The notes: a model not told the origin generated them from the letters alone. Numbered from the stretch's first letter, positions 42,301-52,290 are shown. The stretch: DNA of 64,000 nucleotides from Paroedura picta (GCF_049243985.1 NC_135386.1:11927328-11991327); one strand, 5' to 3'. Made by a program: numbers and translations.

Positions 42301-42842
42301 CCGGACTGTGACTGGGATACTGGCTTCGTGATGTTGCCATCACATCTCTGAAGACCCCGGCCAAGCGAGGCTCATCCTTCCAGGTCACTGTCACCGTTCG
42401 GAGGAGCGGCACGCGTGTCCTTTCCCAACTAGCTTTTTGCATTCCCAGCCTGGCCTCTCCCAAGCTGTCGTCACTCGCCTGTCAGCCCCAAGTGGACAAA
42501 GGGCAGAATTCACGCAGCCTGTCCCAAGCGGAGTGCAAAATCTGAGCCTCCACCATTCTTACTCCTCTACTGTTCCGCATTTTATATAGTTCTGTTTTTG
42601 CCTGGTCTGTGGGAACCAACATAATGATCCCCCCCCCCCATACTAGTAAAGGCTCCAGTGATCCACCAAATTGCTCAGGGCATCAAACATCTGCTGGAAC
42701 ACATCACAGCTCTCCCAATTACACTCACCTGACACCCAACCAAATCCCTTTCTCTTCCTCTCCTTAGTGCTGGGTCACTCTGCTTAAGGCAGCACAGGAG
42801 AGCCAGAGGAAGGGCTACGAGCTTCAGAGTGGCTGTTTACTG
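42301..42842. other. unassigned intron 1 DNA of AEN
   Basis: No repeat family is recognised. Confidence 0.35.
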
Positions 42843-43025
42843 ATTGCCAACTCTAGCATGGGAAGTCCCTGGAGGTCTAGGGGCAAGTGCCTGGGGGTGA
42901 GTGGGAAGAGTCTGGGGAGGGATGTCACCTGGGATCTCTGGCAGACCAGAGTTGTCTCTCCCACCCACCCCAATCAGCCCAGTGCCGGGAGAACTCCCAA
43001 GCTCCACCTGGAGGCTGGAAGCACA
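42843..43025. mobile_element. MITE of the GTTGCCAAC family
   Basis: ATTGCCAACTCTAGCATGGG, GGGAGAACTCCCAAGC and CCACCTGGAGGCTGGAAG follow the family layout. The right end is decayed. Confidence 0.5.
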
Positions 43026-43039
43026 CACCCTCCCTCGAC

Positions 43040-43175
43040 GAGCAAAGGCATTTAACTTCCTTCACTGAGGTTTCTTTAAGTTTTGTTTTATTTGACATTT
43101 ATGTGGAAACCTTTTTAGGGTTGCCGGGATCTTACGCCTTGCACTTTCTCGCATGCCAATAAAGGTGACACTGAA
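43040..43175 (+). mobile_element. unclassified LINE-like 3' trailer
   Basis: It ends GCATGCCAATAAAGGTGACA then CTGAATGA, the same end as the element at 35395-35695. It abuts the AEN CpG island. Confidence 0.45.
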
Positions 43176-43292
43176 TGACAGCTGAGGACGCCGAAAGTGA
43201 ACCCGGGGCCTCCTACATACGAAGAGAAGCCCCACTACGGAGGCTCTCTGGCCGGGGCTCCCTTCGCACGGCCGCCGCCCTCTCCCCCTTAC

Positions 43293-43400
43293 CTGCCCCA
43301 ATGGCCCGGGGCTGCCCACCTGCGTCCCCCTTACCTGGCCCAGCCGGCTCCCCACGTGGCGCTCCCGGAAGTCAGCGGCGCCGGCATGCCCGGGCAAGTC
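43293..43400 (-). other. AEN: inferred noncoding first exon of AEN with two alternative donors
   Basis: The minus strand has two consensus donors CAGGTAAGG, with exon edges at 43335 and 43293, 42 bp apart. Either can join the acceptor at 41455/41454. The transcription start is not visible; by spacing from the CCAAT box it should fall roughly at 43340-43400. Confidence 0.45.
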
Positions 43401-43401
43401 C
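43382..43401. promoter_or_regulatory. p53 response element candidate
   Basis: The two decamers CGGCATGCCC and GGGCAAGTCC are contiguous (no spacer) and match the p53 consensus RRRCWWGYYY at 9/10 and 10/10 positions. It sits in the CpG island of AEN, a known p53 target. Functional use is inferred. Confidence 0.65.
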
Positions 43402-43506
43402 GCCGGCCGGCCACGCCCCCTCTCGAGGATTGGCCGCCGTAGCCGCGGGGGCGAGCGCGATCTGCATAAGGGGCGTGGCCTAGGGGCGGCGCCGCGGCTG
43501 AGGCTG

Positions 43507-43625
43507 GCGGGGGCCGTGTTGGTCTGAAGCAGCGCAATACAACGCGAGTCCAAGAGTGCCTTTAAGACTACCAAGACTCGCATTTTTTCCCCCAGCTGCC
43601 CTCCAAAGAAAGAAGTCAGTTCCAA
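43507..43625. repeat. unclassified interspersed repeat (CCAACACGGCTACCC family)
   Basis: GGCCGTGTTGGTCTGAAGCA, GCGAGTCCAAGAGTGCC and TTTAAGACTACCAAGACTCG are diverged family blocks directly upstream of the AEN CpG island. Confidence 0.45.
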
Positions 43626-43827
43626 GACTCTTTAAATTGGAAGCATCTGCCTCTGAACATGGAGGTTCCGTTCAATTCTCGTGGCCAATAGTCCACTGAG
43701 GGATGTAACCGAACGCAGATTACATGCACTGAGTTAATACAGCCAGTAGGATGAGAGAGCTAATGATAAGCGATATAAGAACAGGGTTATAAGCGATATA
43801 AGAACAGGAACATACAAAACATGAGTA
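43626..43827. other. unassigned DNA
   Basis: There is a short local duplication of GATATAAGAACAGG near 43774 and 43796. Nothing else is seen. Confidence 0.4.
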
Positions 43828-43856
43828 TTAGAATAATAGAATCCTAGAGTTGGAAG

Positions 43857-46800
43857 CCCCCTTCAAGGATCGCTGCCTTGTTGTGGCAAGGGGGCTTGCG
43901 TAGTTCAGTGAAGCTATGAGCTATGCCGTGCAGGGCCACCCAAGACGGACAGGTCATAGCTGAGAGCTCTGACAAAAGGTGATCCACTGGAGAAGGAAAT
44001 GGCAAACCACTCCAGTATCTTTGCCATGAAAACTCTATGGACAGTTCCAATAGGCATAACGATATGACGCTGGAAGATGAGCCCCTCAGGTCGGAAGGTG
44101 TCCAATATGCTACTGGGGATGAGCAGACGGCTAGTACGAGTAGCGCCAGAATGAATGAAGCGGCTGGGCCAAAGCCGAAAGGACGCTCAGTTGTGGAAGT
44201 AACTGGTGGCGAAAAGACAGTCCGATGCTGTAAAGATTTTTATTCCATAGGAACCTGGAACGTCAGATCCATGAATCAAGGCAAGCTGGACGTGGTTAAA
44301 CAAGAAATGACAAGACTGAACATCGACATTTTAGGAATCAGTGAACTAAAATGGACAGGAATGGGTGAATTTAATTCAGATGACCATCAGGTATACTACT
44401 GTGGACAAGAATCTCGCAGAAGAAATGGAGTAGCCTTCATAATCAATAAGAGAGTAAGAAAAGCAGTCTTGGGATACAATCTCCAAAATGACAGAATGAT
44501 CTCAGTTCGAATCCAAGGCAAACCATTCAACATCACAGTGATCCAGGTCTACGCCCCAACCACTGCTGCTGAAGAGGATGAAATTGATCAGTTCTATGAA
44601 GCCCTACAACACCTTCTAGAAGCAACGCCCAAAAATGATGTGCTTATCATCATGGGGGATTGGAATGCTAAAGTAGGAAGCCAAAAGATAACTGGGATAA
44701 CAGGCAAGTTTGGCCTTGGAGTACAAAATGAAGCAGGGCACAGGCTGGTAGAATTTTGTCAAGAGAATACAATGGTCATAGCAAACACTCTTTTCCAGCA
44801 ACCCAAGAGACGACTCTACACATGGACATCACCAGACGGTCAACACAGAAATCAGATTGACTATGTGCTCTGCAGCCAAAGATGGAAATGTTCTATCCAG
44901 TCAATAAAAACAAGACCAGGAGCTGATTGTGGTTCAGATCATGAACTTCTTGTTGCAAAATTTAGGCTTAAATTGAAGAAAGTAGGGAAAAGCACTAGGC
45001 CACTCAGGTATGAACTAAATCATATCCCCGACGAATACACAGTGGAGGTGACAAATAGATTTAAGGAATTAGATCTGATAGACAGAGTGCCTGAAGAACT
45101 ATGGACGGAGGTTCGCAACATTGTACAAGAGGTAGCAACTAAAACCATCCCAAAGAAAAAGAAATGCAAGAAATCAAAATGGCTGTCTGAGGAAGCTTTA
45201 CAAATAGCTAAGGAGAGAAGGGAAGTGAAAGGCAAGGGAGAAAGAGAAAGATACACCCAACTGAATGCAGAATTCCAGAGAAAAGCTAGAAGAGATAAGA
45301 ATGCCTTCTTAAATGAACAGTGCAAACAAATAGAAGAAAACAATAGAATGGGGAGGACCAGAGATCTTTTCAAGAAAATTGGAGATATGAAGAGAACGTT
45401 TCATGCAAAGATGGGTATGATAAGGGACCAAAATGGTAGGGACCTCACAGAAGCAGAAGAGATTAAACAAAGGTGGCAAAATTATACAGAAGAACTATAC
45501 AAGAGCGAGCTTAACATCCCTGATGACCACAATGGGGTAGTTACTGACCTGGAGCCAGACATCCTGGAATGTGAAGTCAAATGGGCCTTAGGAAGTCTGA
45601 GCAACAATAAAGCTAGTGGTGGTGACAGCATTCCAGTTGAACTATTCAAAATCTTAAAGGACGATGCAGTAAAAGTGCTACACTCAATATGCCAGCAAAT
45701 TTGGAAAACTCAACAATGGCCACAGGATTGGAAAAGGTCAGTTTACATTCCAATCCCAAAGAAGGGCAATGCCAAAGAATGTTCAAACTACCGCACCATT
45801 GCACTAATTTCTCATGCTAGCAAAGTTATGCTCAAAATCCTACAAGCTAGGCTCCAGCAATATGTGGACCGAGAACTTCCAGAAGTACAGGCAGGATTTC
45901 GAAGAGGCAGAGGAACTAGAGATCAAATTGCCAACATACGCTGGATCATGGAGAAAGCTAGGGAGTACCAGAAGAACGTCTACTTCTGCTTCATTGACTA
46001 TGCAAAAGCCTTTGATTGTGTGGAGCACAACAAATTGTGGCAAGTTCTTAAAGAGATGGGAATACCAGAGCATCTTATTTGTCTCTTGAGAAATTTATAT
46101 GCAGGTCAAGAAGCAACAGTGAAAACTGAACATGGAATCACTGACTGGTTCAAAATTGAGAAAGGAGTTCGGCAAGGCTGTATACTGTCGCCTTGCCTAT
46201 TTAACTTGTATGCAGAGCACATCATGAGAAATGCGGGATTAGAGGAGTCACAAATTGGGATCAAGATTGCAGGGAGAAATATCAACAACCTCAGATATGC
46301 AGATGATACCACTCTAATGGCAGAAAGTGAAGAGGAACTAAAGAGCCTGTTGATGCGGGTGAAGGAGGAGAGTGCAAAAGTTGGCTTGAAACTCAACATC
46401 AAGAAAACAAAGATCATGGCATCCGGCCCTCTCAATTCCTGGCAAATAGAAGGGGAAGAAATGGAGATAGTGACAGATTTTATTTTCCTGGGCTCCAAGA
46501 TCACTGCAGATGGGGACTGCAGCAAAGAAATTATAAGACGCTTGCTCCTGGGGAGGAAAGCTATGGCAAATCTAGACAGCATCCTAAAAAGCAGAGACAT
46601 CACCCTGCCAACAAAAGTGCGTTTAGTCAAGGCTATGGTCTTCCCAGTTGCAATGTATGGCTGCGAAAGTTGGACCATAAGGAAGGCCGAGCGTCAAAGA
46701 ATTGAGGCTTTTGAACTCTGGTGCTGGAGAAGACTCTTGCGAGTCCCTTGGACTGCAAGGCGAACAAACCGGTCAGTCCTAGAGGAGATCAGCCCTGACT

Positions 46801-47073
46801 GCTCTTTAGAAGGCCAGATCCTGAAGATGAAACTCAAATATTTCGGCCACCTCATGAGAAGGAAGGACTCCCTGGAGAAGAGCCTAATGCTGGGAGCGAT
46901 CGAGGGCAAAAGAAGAAGGGGACGACAGAGAATGAGGTGGATGGATGGAGTCACTGAAGCAGTAGGTGCAAACTTAAATGGACTCCGGGGAATGGTAGAG
47001 GACAGGAAGGCCTGGAGGATCATTGTCCATGGGGTCGCGATGGGTCGGACACGACTTCGCACATAACAACAAC
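43857..47073 (+). mobile_element. BovB (RTE clade) LINE, apparently full length
   Basis: 3217 bp flanked by perfect 11-bp target duplications AGAGTTGGAAG (43846-43856, 47074-47084). The 5' region CCCCCTTCAAGGATCGCTGC and GAGAAGGAAATGGCAAACCA is the BovB 5' end, and the 3' end is a short ACA-type tail. One long ORF fills the rest. It shows no sign of 5' truncation, which is unusual for a LINE copy, and it is inserted in a CR1 tail. Confidence 0.93.
44037..47066 (+). CDS. BovB ORF2: endonuclease / reverse transcriptase
   Basis: 1009 codons without interruption. The apurinic-like endonuclease occupies residues about 70-310: N75 in GTWNVRSM, E103 in ISELKW, D208/N210 in GDWNAKVG, D275 in IDYV, and D301/H302 in GSDHELL. 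The RT domain occupies about 510-790: NNKASGGDSIPVELF, GFRRGRGTRDQIANIRW, motif A FIDYAKAFD (D654), GVRQGCILSP and the catalytic YADD at 754-757. The C-terminal domain has YGCESWTIRKAERQRI, ELWCWRRLLRVPWTARRTN and HGVAMGRTRLRT, diagnostic of BovB. The start ATG is chosen as the first in frame after the 5' UTR; a later start at 56-78 would still keep the endonuclease. All catalytic residues are intact, so the protein may be functional. Expression is not shown. Confidence 0.95.
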   Translation: MDSSNRHNDMTLEDEPLRSEGVQYATGDEQTASTSSARMNEAAGPKPKGRSVVEVTGGEKTVRCCKDFYSIGTWNVRSMNQGKLDVVKQEMTRLNIDILGISELKWTGMGEFNSDDHQVYYCGQESRRRNGVAFIINKRVRKAVLGYNLQNDRMISVRIQGKPFNITVIQVYAPTTAAEEDEIDQFYEALQHLLEATPKNDVLIIMGDWNAKVGSQKITGITGKFGLGVQNEAGHRLVEFCQENTMVIANTLFQQPKRRLYTWTSPDGQHRNQIDYVLCSQRWKCSIQSIKTRPGADCGSDHELLVAKFRLKLKKVGKSTRPLRYELNHIPDEYTVEVTNRFKELDLIDRVPEELWTEVRNIVQEVATKTIPKKKKCKKSKWLSEEALQIAKERREVKGKGERERYTQLNAEFQRKARRDKNAFLNEQCKQIEENNRMGRTRDLFKKIGDMKRTFHAKMGMIRDQNGRDLTEAEEIKQRWQNYTEELYKSELNIPDDHNGVVTDLEPDILECEVKWALGSLSNNKASGGDSIPVELFKILKDDAVKVLHSICQQIWKTQQWPQDWKRSVYIPIPKKGNAKECSNYRTIALISHASKVMLKILQARLQQYVDRELPEVQAGFRRGRGTRDQIANIRWIMEKAREYQKNVYFCFIDYAKAFDCVEHNKLWQVLKEMGIPEHLICLLRNLYAGQEATVKTEHGITDWFKIEKGVRQGCILSPCLFNLYAEHIMRNAGLEESQIGIKIAGRNINNLRYADDTTLMAESEEELKSLLMRVKEESAKVGLKLNIKKTKIMASGPLNSWQIEGEEMEIVTDFIFLGSKITADGDCSKEIIRRLLLGRKAMANLDSILKSRDITLPTKVRLVKAMVFPVAMYGCESWTIRKAERQRIEAFELWCWRRLLRVPWTARRTNRSVLEEISPDCSLEGQILKMKLKYFGHLMRRKDSLEKSLMLGAIEGKRRRGRQRMRWMDGVTEAVGANLNGLRGMVEDRKAWRIIVHGVAMGRTRLRT

Positions 47074-47136
47074 AGAGTTGGAAGGGGCCATACAAGCCAT
47101 TGAGTCCAGCCCCCTGCTCAACGCAGGATGGCAGTC

Positions 47137-47416
47137 AAGAAGAAGAAGACTTGGTTCTTGTATGCCGCTTTTCCCTACCCGAAGAAGGCTCAAAGCGGCT
47201 TCCACTCGCCTTCCCATTCCTCTCCCCACAACAGACACCCTGTGAGGGGGGTGAGGCTGATAGAGCCCTGATATCACTGCTCGGTCAGAACAGCTTTATC
47301 AGTGCCGTGGCGAGCCCAAGGTCACCCAGCTGGTTGCATGTGGGGGAGCGCAGAATCGAACCCGGCATGCCAGATTAGAAGTCCGCACTCCTAACCACTA
47401 CACCAAACTGGCTCTC
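47137..47416 (-). mobile_element. tRNA-derived SINE (type A) inside the CR1 tail
   Basis: Same family and orientation as 25126-25416, with a short AAG/GAA tail at 47137-47148 and the tRNA-like head at 47416. It interrupts the CR1 3' UTR after CAACGCAGGAT. Confidence 0.85.
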
Positions 47417-47419
47417 AAG

Positions 47420-47740
47420 CAGCCTTTCTCAAGTTTTTCACTGTTGAGAAAACTCAAGAAACTCAAGGCTTCAAGAGACCCCAGAAGTTGCGCAACCATA
47501 CAGAATATGGTCAGGAAGCAGAGCTGTGTGCATGCCCACCTGGGGCTCCACCCCTTCCTACTCCCTCCAGGCCCATCACTGGCCATCAGGGAAGGGGAGG
47601 TCGCCATAACCATACATGGTTCTATCACCCGATAAATGTTTAATAAATTAAAAAAAAAACACCTTCCAAGCACTTGGGAAACCCTCCCAGGGCCTTCAAG
47701 AAACCCCAGGGTTTCACCAGACCCTGATTGAGAAAGCCTG
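47420..47740. mobile_element. hAT-type element (CTTTCTCAA family)
   Basis: CAGCCTTTCTCAAGTTTTTC at the left and CCTGATTGAGAAAGCCTG at the right are inverted repeats. The interior includes CCCCAGAAGTTGCGCAACCA and GAAACCCTCCCAGGGCCTTC. The flanks CTCTCAAG and GCCTAAAG agree at five of eight bases. It is non-coding and inserted between the SINE and the CR1 body. Confidence 0.75.
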
Positions 47741-48661
47741 GCCTAAAGGATAAATCCAGCAACTTCTTAAAGACCACCAGTGAGGGGGAGCTCACCACCT
47801 CCTTAGGCAGCCTATTCCACTGCTGAACTACTCTGACTGTGAATTTCTCTCTCCCTGATATCTAGCCAGTACCATTCTACACAGTTTAAAACCATTACCG
47901 TGGTTCCTCTCCTCTGCTGCCCACAGAAACCTTTCCCTGTCGTCCTCCAAGTGACAACCTTTCAGATACTTAAAGACAGCAATCATGTGCCCTCTCAACC
48001 TCCTTTTCTCCAGGCTGAACATTCCCAAGTCCCTCAACCTATCTTCATAGGGCTTGGTCCCTTGGCCCCAAATCAAATTCGTCGCTCTCCTCTGTACCCT
48101 TTCAATTTTATCTACGTCCTTCTTGAAGTGAGGCCTCCAAAACTGCCCACAGTACTCCAGGTGTGGTCTGACCAGTGCCGTATACAATGGGACTATGACA
48201 TCTTGTGATTTTGATGTGATGCCCCTGTTGATACAGCCCAAGACTGTATTTGCCTTCTTTACTGCTGCATTACACTGCCTGCTTATATTTAGCGTATAGT
48301 CTACAAGCTCCCCAAGATCTCATTCACACACATTGCTCCCCAGAAGGGTCTCTCTCATGCTTCTCATTTTTGTGACCCAGATGCAGAACTTTGCACTTGT
48401 CCTTATTGAATGGCATCTTGTTCTCATTGGCCCACTTTTCCCGCGTATTCAGATCTCTTTGAACTCTATCTCTATCTTGTGGGGTGTTCACTGTTCCTCC
48501 CAATTAGGTGTCATCTGCAAATTTATTGAGGAGTCCCTCTGCTCCCTCATCCAGATGATTGATAAAAATGTTGAAAAGTACCAGACCCCATCCTGAGTCT
48601 TGTGTCACCCTGCTGCTCACCTCCCCCCAATCTGGGGTAATACCATTGAGAAGATCTAAGA

Positions 48662-49859
48662 GTTAGCTATGGTGTGTTAAATAATACATGAAAATGGCAT
48701 TGCATAGGAATGAAACCAGTGCAGTGAAAGCAAGATAAGAGTAAGGCAAACAGATAACATGCTATGAGTTGCCCTATAGTCCTGTTCTGTTTTTCAAATC
48801 CCATCCTAGGTTATTTGATAGGCTTCCTTTTCCCCTGCTGCTCGCAGGAAAAGCTCCCCTTTCCCCAGCATCTGGGAAGGAACCTCTTTTGGTCTGGGGT
48901 GTCAGGCTTGAAGTGCGGCCTGTAGACCCTAACTTAGTAGCCAAAGGAGCACTTACTGCTTTGTCCAGTATGAAGCTGCCCAGCCCTTGCAGAAGAGCTC
49001 TGTGCTTTGTTCCAGCTCCCGAGCAAGCACGTGGCCAGGGCTCACGGCATGTTGCCCCTGTCTGGAAGGACTTTCATTAGCAGCTCTGCCTGGAGCAGAG
49101 GGTCTGGAAATTGCCTGCGATGGCATGCCATGTTTTTCCTGTCTCTTCCTGCCTTGTCGTCCCCCAGCAGATGGGATAGTCTCATCCCGCCGCAGCCAGA
49201 TATGCTGGCAGAGTGCAAGTGACTTTGCATTAAGGCCCGCTGGCCTGCCCATGGCTTGACTAGCGGGCGACTGAGACAGAACACGCTGGTGTCCGCGGAA
49301 GAAGCTAGTAGGGAAGTCTGACAGAAGCTTTCTTTAAAGCTTTTCAAAGAGAAGAAGCCTGACAAATTAGTCTTCTGGCCTGTCTGGTTCCCTACCATGC
49401 CCCGCAGAGGAGTTGTCTGTCTTTGTGCCATGAGGATCCTTCTTTCAAGTGAGACAGCGGTTGTCCGTCTCTAGGCTTTCTTTTTGCCTCTCAGCCCACG
49501 ACGGTTTCGTGAATTCTGCCTGAAAAGAAAATTGCATTCTTCTTCATTGCACTTATTCCTGCACTAGAGGAGTTCTTGGAGAAATGATCGGAAAGTACAA
49601 ATGTCTTGTGTGATTTTTTAAGAGGTGGATTCTGCCACCCTCTACCCTTGCTTAGCTTTCTTTGTTTTACATTTATTTGTTCATTTACAACAAGTGCACA
49701 TAAGCATGGTATACATGTCCAAGGCCTGGGTGCTGGAAGGCAAAAGGGTCACCCTGAAAGAGCTGACCCCATTTGGTGACTCAGTCTGCCAGTTGCAGAC
49801 AAAAAAAAAATCAGGAGTGGGAGGAGTCACAATATTGATTTGGGAGTCTTTCTTCTTCA
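48662..49859. other. unassigned DNA
   Basis: Nothing is recognised. Frames at 48953-49431 overlap on both strands without family resemblance. Confidence 0.3.
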
Positions 49860-51145
49860 GGGCACTCCCCCTCCAACAGTCCCAGGCACTGAACGTGTGG
49901 GCCTGATGTGGGACACAGAGGAGAGTTTGGCCATCTGGCTGGTGAACCAACCGCCTAATGCACCAGCGGATGCTCTGCCAAATCTCTTGGAGCTGGTGGC
50001 CGAGTGGACAGAATGATAGTCCTGGGGGTCACAGATGTCACTTTCCAGGTGTTCTGTTACCTTCGCCAAGCCCTGTCTGTCTGCACCTGACCTAGCCACT
50101 GTGATCCATGCCACAGTCTCCTCCAGGCTGGATTACTGTAACTCCCGTTATGCAGGGCTACCCTTGAAACGGTTCCAGAAACTTCAACTGTTCCAGAAAC
50201 TTCAGAATATAGTTTCACGGGTCCTTACCGGGACTCAACAGAGGGCTCCTATATAACCTGTCCTCACCCAACTGCACAGACTTCAGATTGAAGACTGGAT
50301 CACCTTCAAGGTTTTGTAATGGAGCAAAATGGGCAGCGGCCCATGACTCGCTAGGATGAAGAACCTCACGGCTGGTCACGGCCCATGGTCAAGTAGACAT
50401 AGAGATGGGGGCAGCCCAAGACATGGCCGCCATGCAAGTGCACTGGATGTCTTCTTTCCTTAATAAAGACACCCTCTTATACAGAAGTTTGGCTTATTGG
50501 GAAATTGAGCACTCTGACAGGTTTTAGTTCTCACTTTCCAAGCCCTAAACAGTCTAGACCAGGGGTAGTCAACGTGTGGTCCTCCAGACGTTCATGGACT
50601 ACAATTCCCATGAGCCCCTGCCAGTGAATGCTGGCAGGGGCTCATGGGAATTGTAGTCCGTAAACATCTGGAGGACCACTGGTTAACTACCCCTGGTAGA
50701 GACCACTGTATCTATGGGACCGCCTCTCTTACTATGTCCCTCCAGAGAACATTAAGTCAGCAGACCCTGCTCAGGATCCCTGACCTCAAAGAGATCAGAT
50801 CAGCCTCAATCAAAGTCGAGGTCTTTTTGGTCCTGGCCCTGCCTGGTGGAATGTTCTGCCGACTGAGATCAGAGCCCTGCAGGAACTCAGACAATTCTGC
50901 AGGGCTTGTAAGACAGAGCTGTTCTGCCAGGCCTATAGCTGAGGCCTAAAAATATCCAATCGACTGGTTTCTCCACTACCCAACTCAAGAGGCCGTCTTT
51001 ATGATTCTATGATAGAAGAGTGGGCTATTAGTTTAATGCTTGTTCTAATACTTATGATTTTATATGTTTTTATCCCATTGCAATGCCCCCTGACTCTTAC
51101 AAGATAGGGCAGAAAATAAGTGTAACAACAACAACATTAACAACA
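49860..51145 (+). mobile_element. L2-like LINE 3' part, interrupted by a hAT MITE
   Basis: The remnant ALPNLLELVAEWTE (about 49972-50015) is followed by frame 50035-50256 with DLATVIHATVSSRLDYCNSR, YAGLPLKRFQKLQ and VSRVLTGTQQ, the C-terminal domain of L2-clade ORF2. After the MITE at 50560-50695 the coding remnant continues and the trailer ends GGGCAGAAAATAAG with an ACA-rich tail. It is frameshifted and inactive. It contains an ATGATTCTATGAT trace near 51001. Confidence 0.78.
50560..50695. mobile_element. palindromic hAT MITE
   Basis: CAGGGGTAGTCAACGTGTGG to CACTGGTTAACTACCCCTG, 136 bp. The flanks GTCTAGAC (50552-50559) and GTAGAGAC (50696-50703) agree at six of eight positions. It is inserted in an L2-like LINE. 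Confidence 0.85.
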
Positions 51146-51574
51146 GAGCCAGTGTGGTATAGTCAGACTGTTGGACTGGGTCAGGGGGCCCCTATCTCTT
51201 TGAGCCTGTGGGCCCCTTAGGAATTCTGTAGAGGATGCTGAGTGCAGCCACAACACGAGTGCCATAAAACAGCTACTGTAGGATTCGGGGCTAACTACAC
51301 AACGGCCAGCGTCACTTCCCTTCAGCCGCACCGTGAAGATCTGTGCGCTGTAGTAGTACCTGCTGCTAAAGCAATATATTTTTTAAAATCTGCCCAGCCA
51401 ATCAATGGCCAGTCAGAAACCTTGCTGAGCAAAAGTTGAATCTGCCGTGTCCACTTTGAAGAACCACTTTGGGGACCCTGGAACGAGGATCTGGGAAGAG
51501 ACTCCCGCTCCAGATCTCATTGCTGCTGTGGAAGCAAAATGTGTCATGGATTGTCAGCCTATCCCACCAAAATC
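51146..51574. other. unassigned DNA
   Basis: Nothing recognisable is present. Confidence 0.3.
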
Positions 51575-51690
51575 AAAATCAGTCGAAAGCTCACGCATTG
51601 AATAAATCTTTGTTGGTCTTAAAGGTGCTATTGGACTCTGATTTTGGTCTGCTACTTCAGACCAACACGGCTACCCACTTGAATCTAGCC
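51575..51690. repeat. unclassified interspersed repeat (CCAACACGGCTACCC family)
   Basis: GAAAGCTCACGCATTGAATA, TCTTTGTTGGTCTTAAAGGT, GCTATTGGACTCTGATTTTG and CTTCAGACCAACACGGCTAC are the clearest landmarks of this family. Confidence 0.6.
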
Positions 51691-52029
51691 CACCGCACAG
51701 GATAAAAAGGGGACGAGGAAAACAGTGTGAGCCACTTCCACCTGGGGGAAAAGATGGGATATAAATGAAATAAATGAATAAATAAAAATATTCTACTCTC
51801 CCATTGCTCGGAGCAACTGGGAACGGTAGATCTGCAGTTCAGTCCTCAGCAGGAACACACCCTTCCTAAGCCCATGGATTGAGAAGAGTATAACTTTTTT
51901 TGTATTGTACCGTAAAAGATTTTCACAGATTAGATTTCTTCCACAAGCAATCCAGCACATCGCCCCAAGTGACACTGAGAACTTTCTCAGCCACACAGAA
52001 CTTTACAAAATGGGTCCCCCGATTAACCT
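51691..52029. other. unassigned DNA
   Basis: Nothing recognisable is present apart from an A/T-rich stretch near 51765-51790. Confidence 0.3.
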
Positions 52030-52095
52030 GTACTTATTTATTTATTTATTTATTTATCATACTTCTATACCGCCCTCCCCGGAGGCTCATGTATG
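52030..52095 (-). mobile_element. L2-like LINE terminus with TTTA repeat
   Basis: A TTTA tetranucleotide run (about 52033-52056) is followed by CTTCTATACCGCCCTCCCC, the reverse of a LINE trailer end. Confidence 0.5.
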
Positions 52096-52119
52096 TAAAT
52101 GCTGTCATTTACATACATG

Positions 52120-52290
52120 TAAATGCTGTCAAGTTACAGCTGATTTATGGTGACCTCAGCAAGGGGCTTCCAAGGCAAACAAAAAGTAGATAGTTTGCTG
52201 TCATTTTCCTCTGCAGAGTATGCATTGGTGGCCTCCCATCCAAGTGAAAAGCCTCCCTAGTTTCTGAAATCTGTTGAGAGCAAGCTATAC
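52120..52290 (-). mobile_element. 5S-rRNA-derived SINE
   Basis: The tail CAGCTGATTTATGGTGACCT then CAGCAAGGGGCTTCCAAGGC lies left. The 5S-like head lies right: GGTGGCCTCCCATCCAAGTG then AGTTTCTGAAATCTGTTGAG on the plus strand. Confidence 0.6.

Larger units (their letters stand above)
43176..43520 (-). promoter_or_regulatory. AEN: CpG island, probable AEN promoter and noncoding first exon
   Basis: A sharply bounded GC- and CpG-rich block 1.8 kb upstream of the AEN coding start. On the minus strand, in transcription order, it has GC boxes (GGCCACGCCCC at 43470-43480), a CCAAT box (43433-43429), GGGGGCGTGG (43420-43411), a p53-type site (43401-43382), an ETS site ACTTCCGGG (43372-43364) and a CACGTG E-box (43358-43353), then two splice donors. 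Vertebrate AEN genes start with a noncoding exon, which fits. Weak long frames on both strands here come from base composition. Confidence 0.7.
43828..48661 (-). mobile_element. CR1 LINE broken by BovB, SINE and hAT insertions
   Basis: Its pieces are 43828-43856 (octamer tail and 3' terminus), 47074-47136 (3' UTR, AGAGTTGGAAGGGGCCATAC), about 47417-47419, and 47741-48661 (coding). On the minus strand the frame 48241-47828 reads MGCINRGITSKSQDVIVPLY, RPHLEYCGQFWRPHFKKDVD and GTKPYEDRLRDLGMFSLEKR. Upstream remnants reach the RT region (48660-48480). It is 5'-truncated with several frameshifts. The same CR1 subfamily as 32513-33690 provides the ruler for the pieces. Confidence 0.88.

Noticed and set aside
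43062-43625. 187-codon minus frame and 102-codon plus frame over the CpG island
   Set aside because: They are stop-poor because of GC content, include splice donors and a LINE trailer, and resemble no protein.
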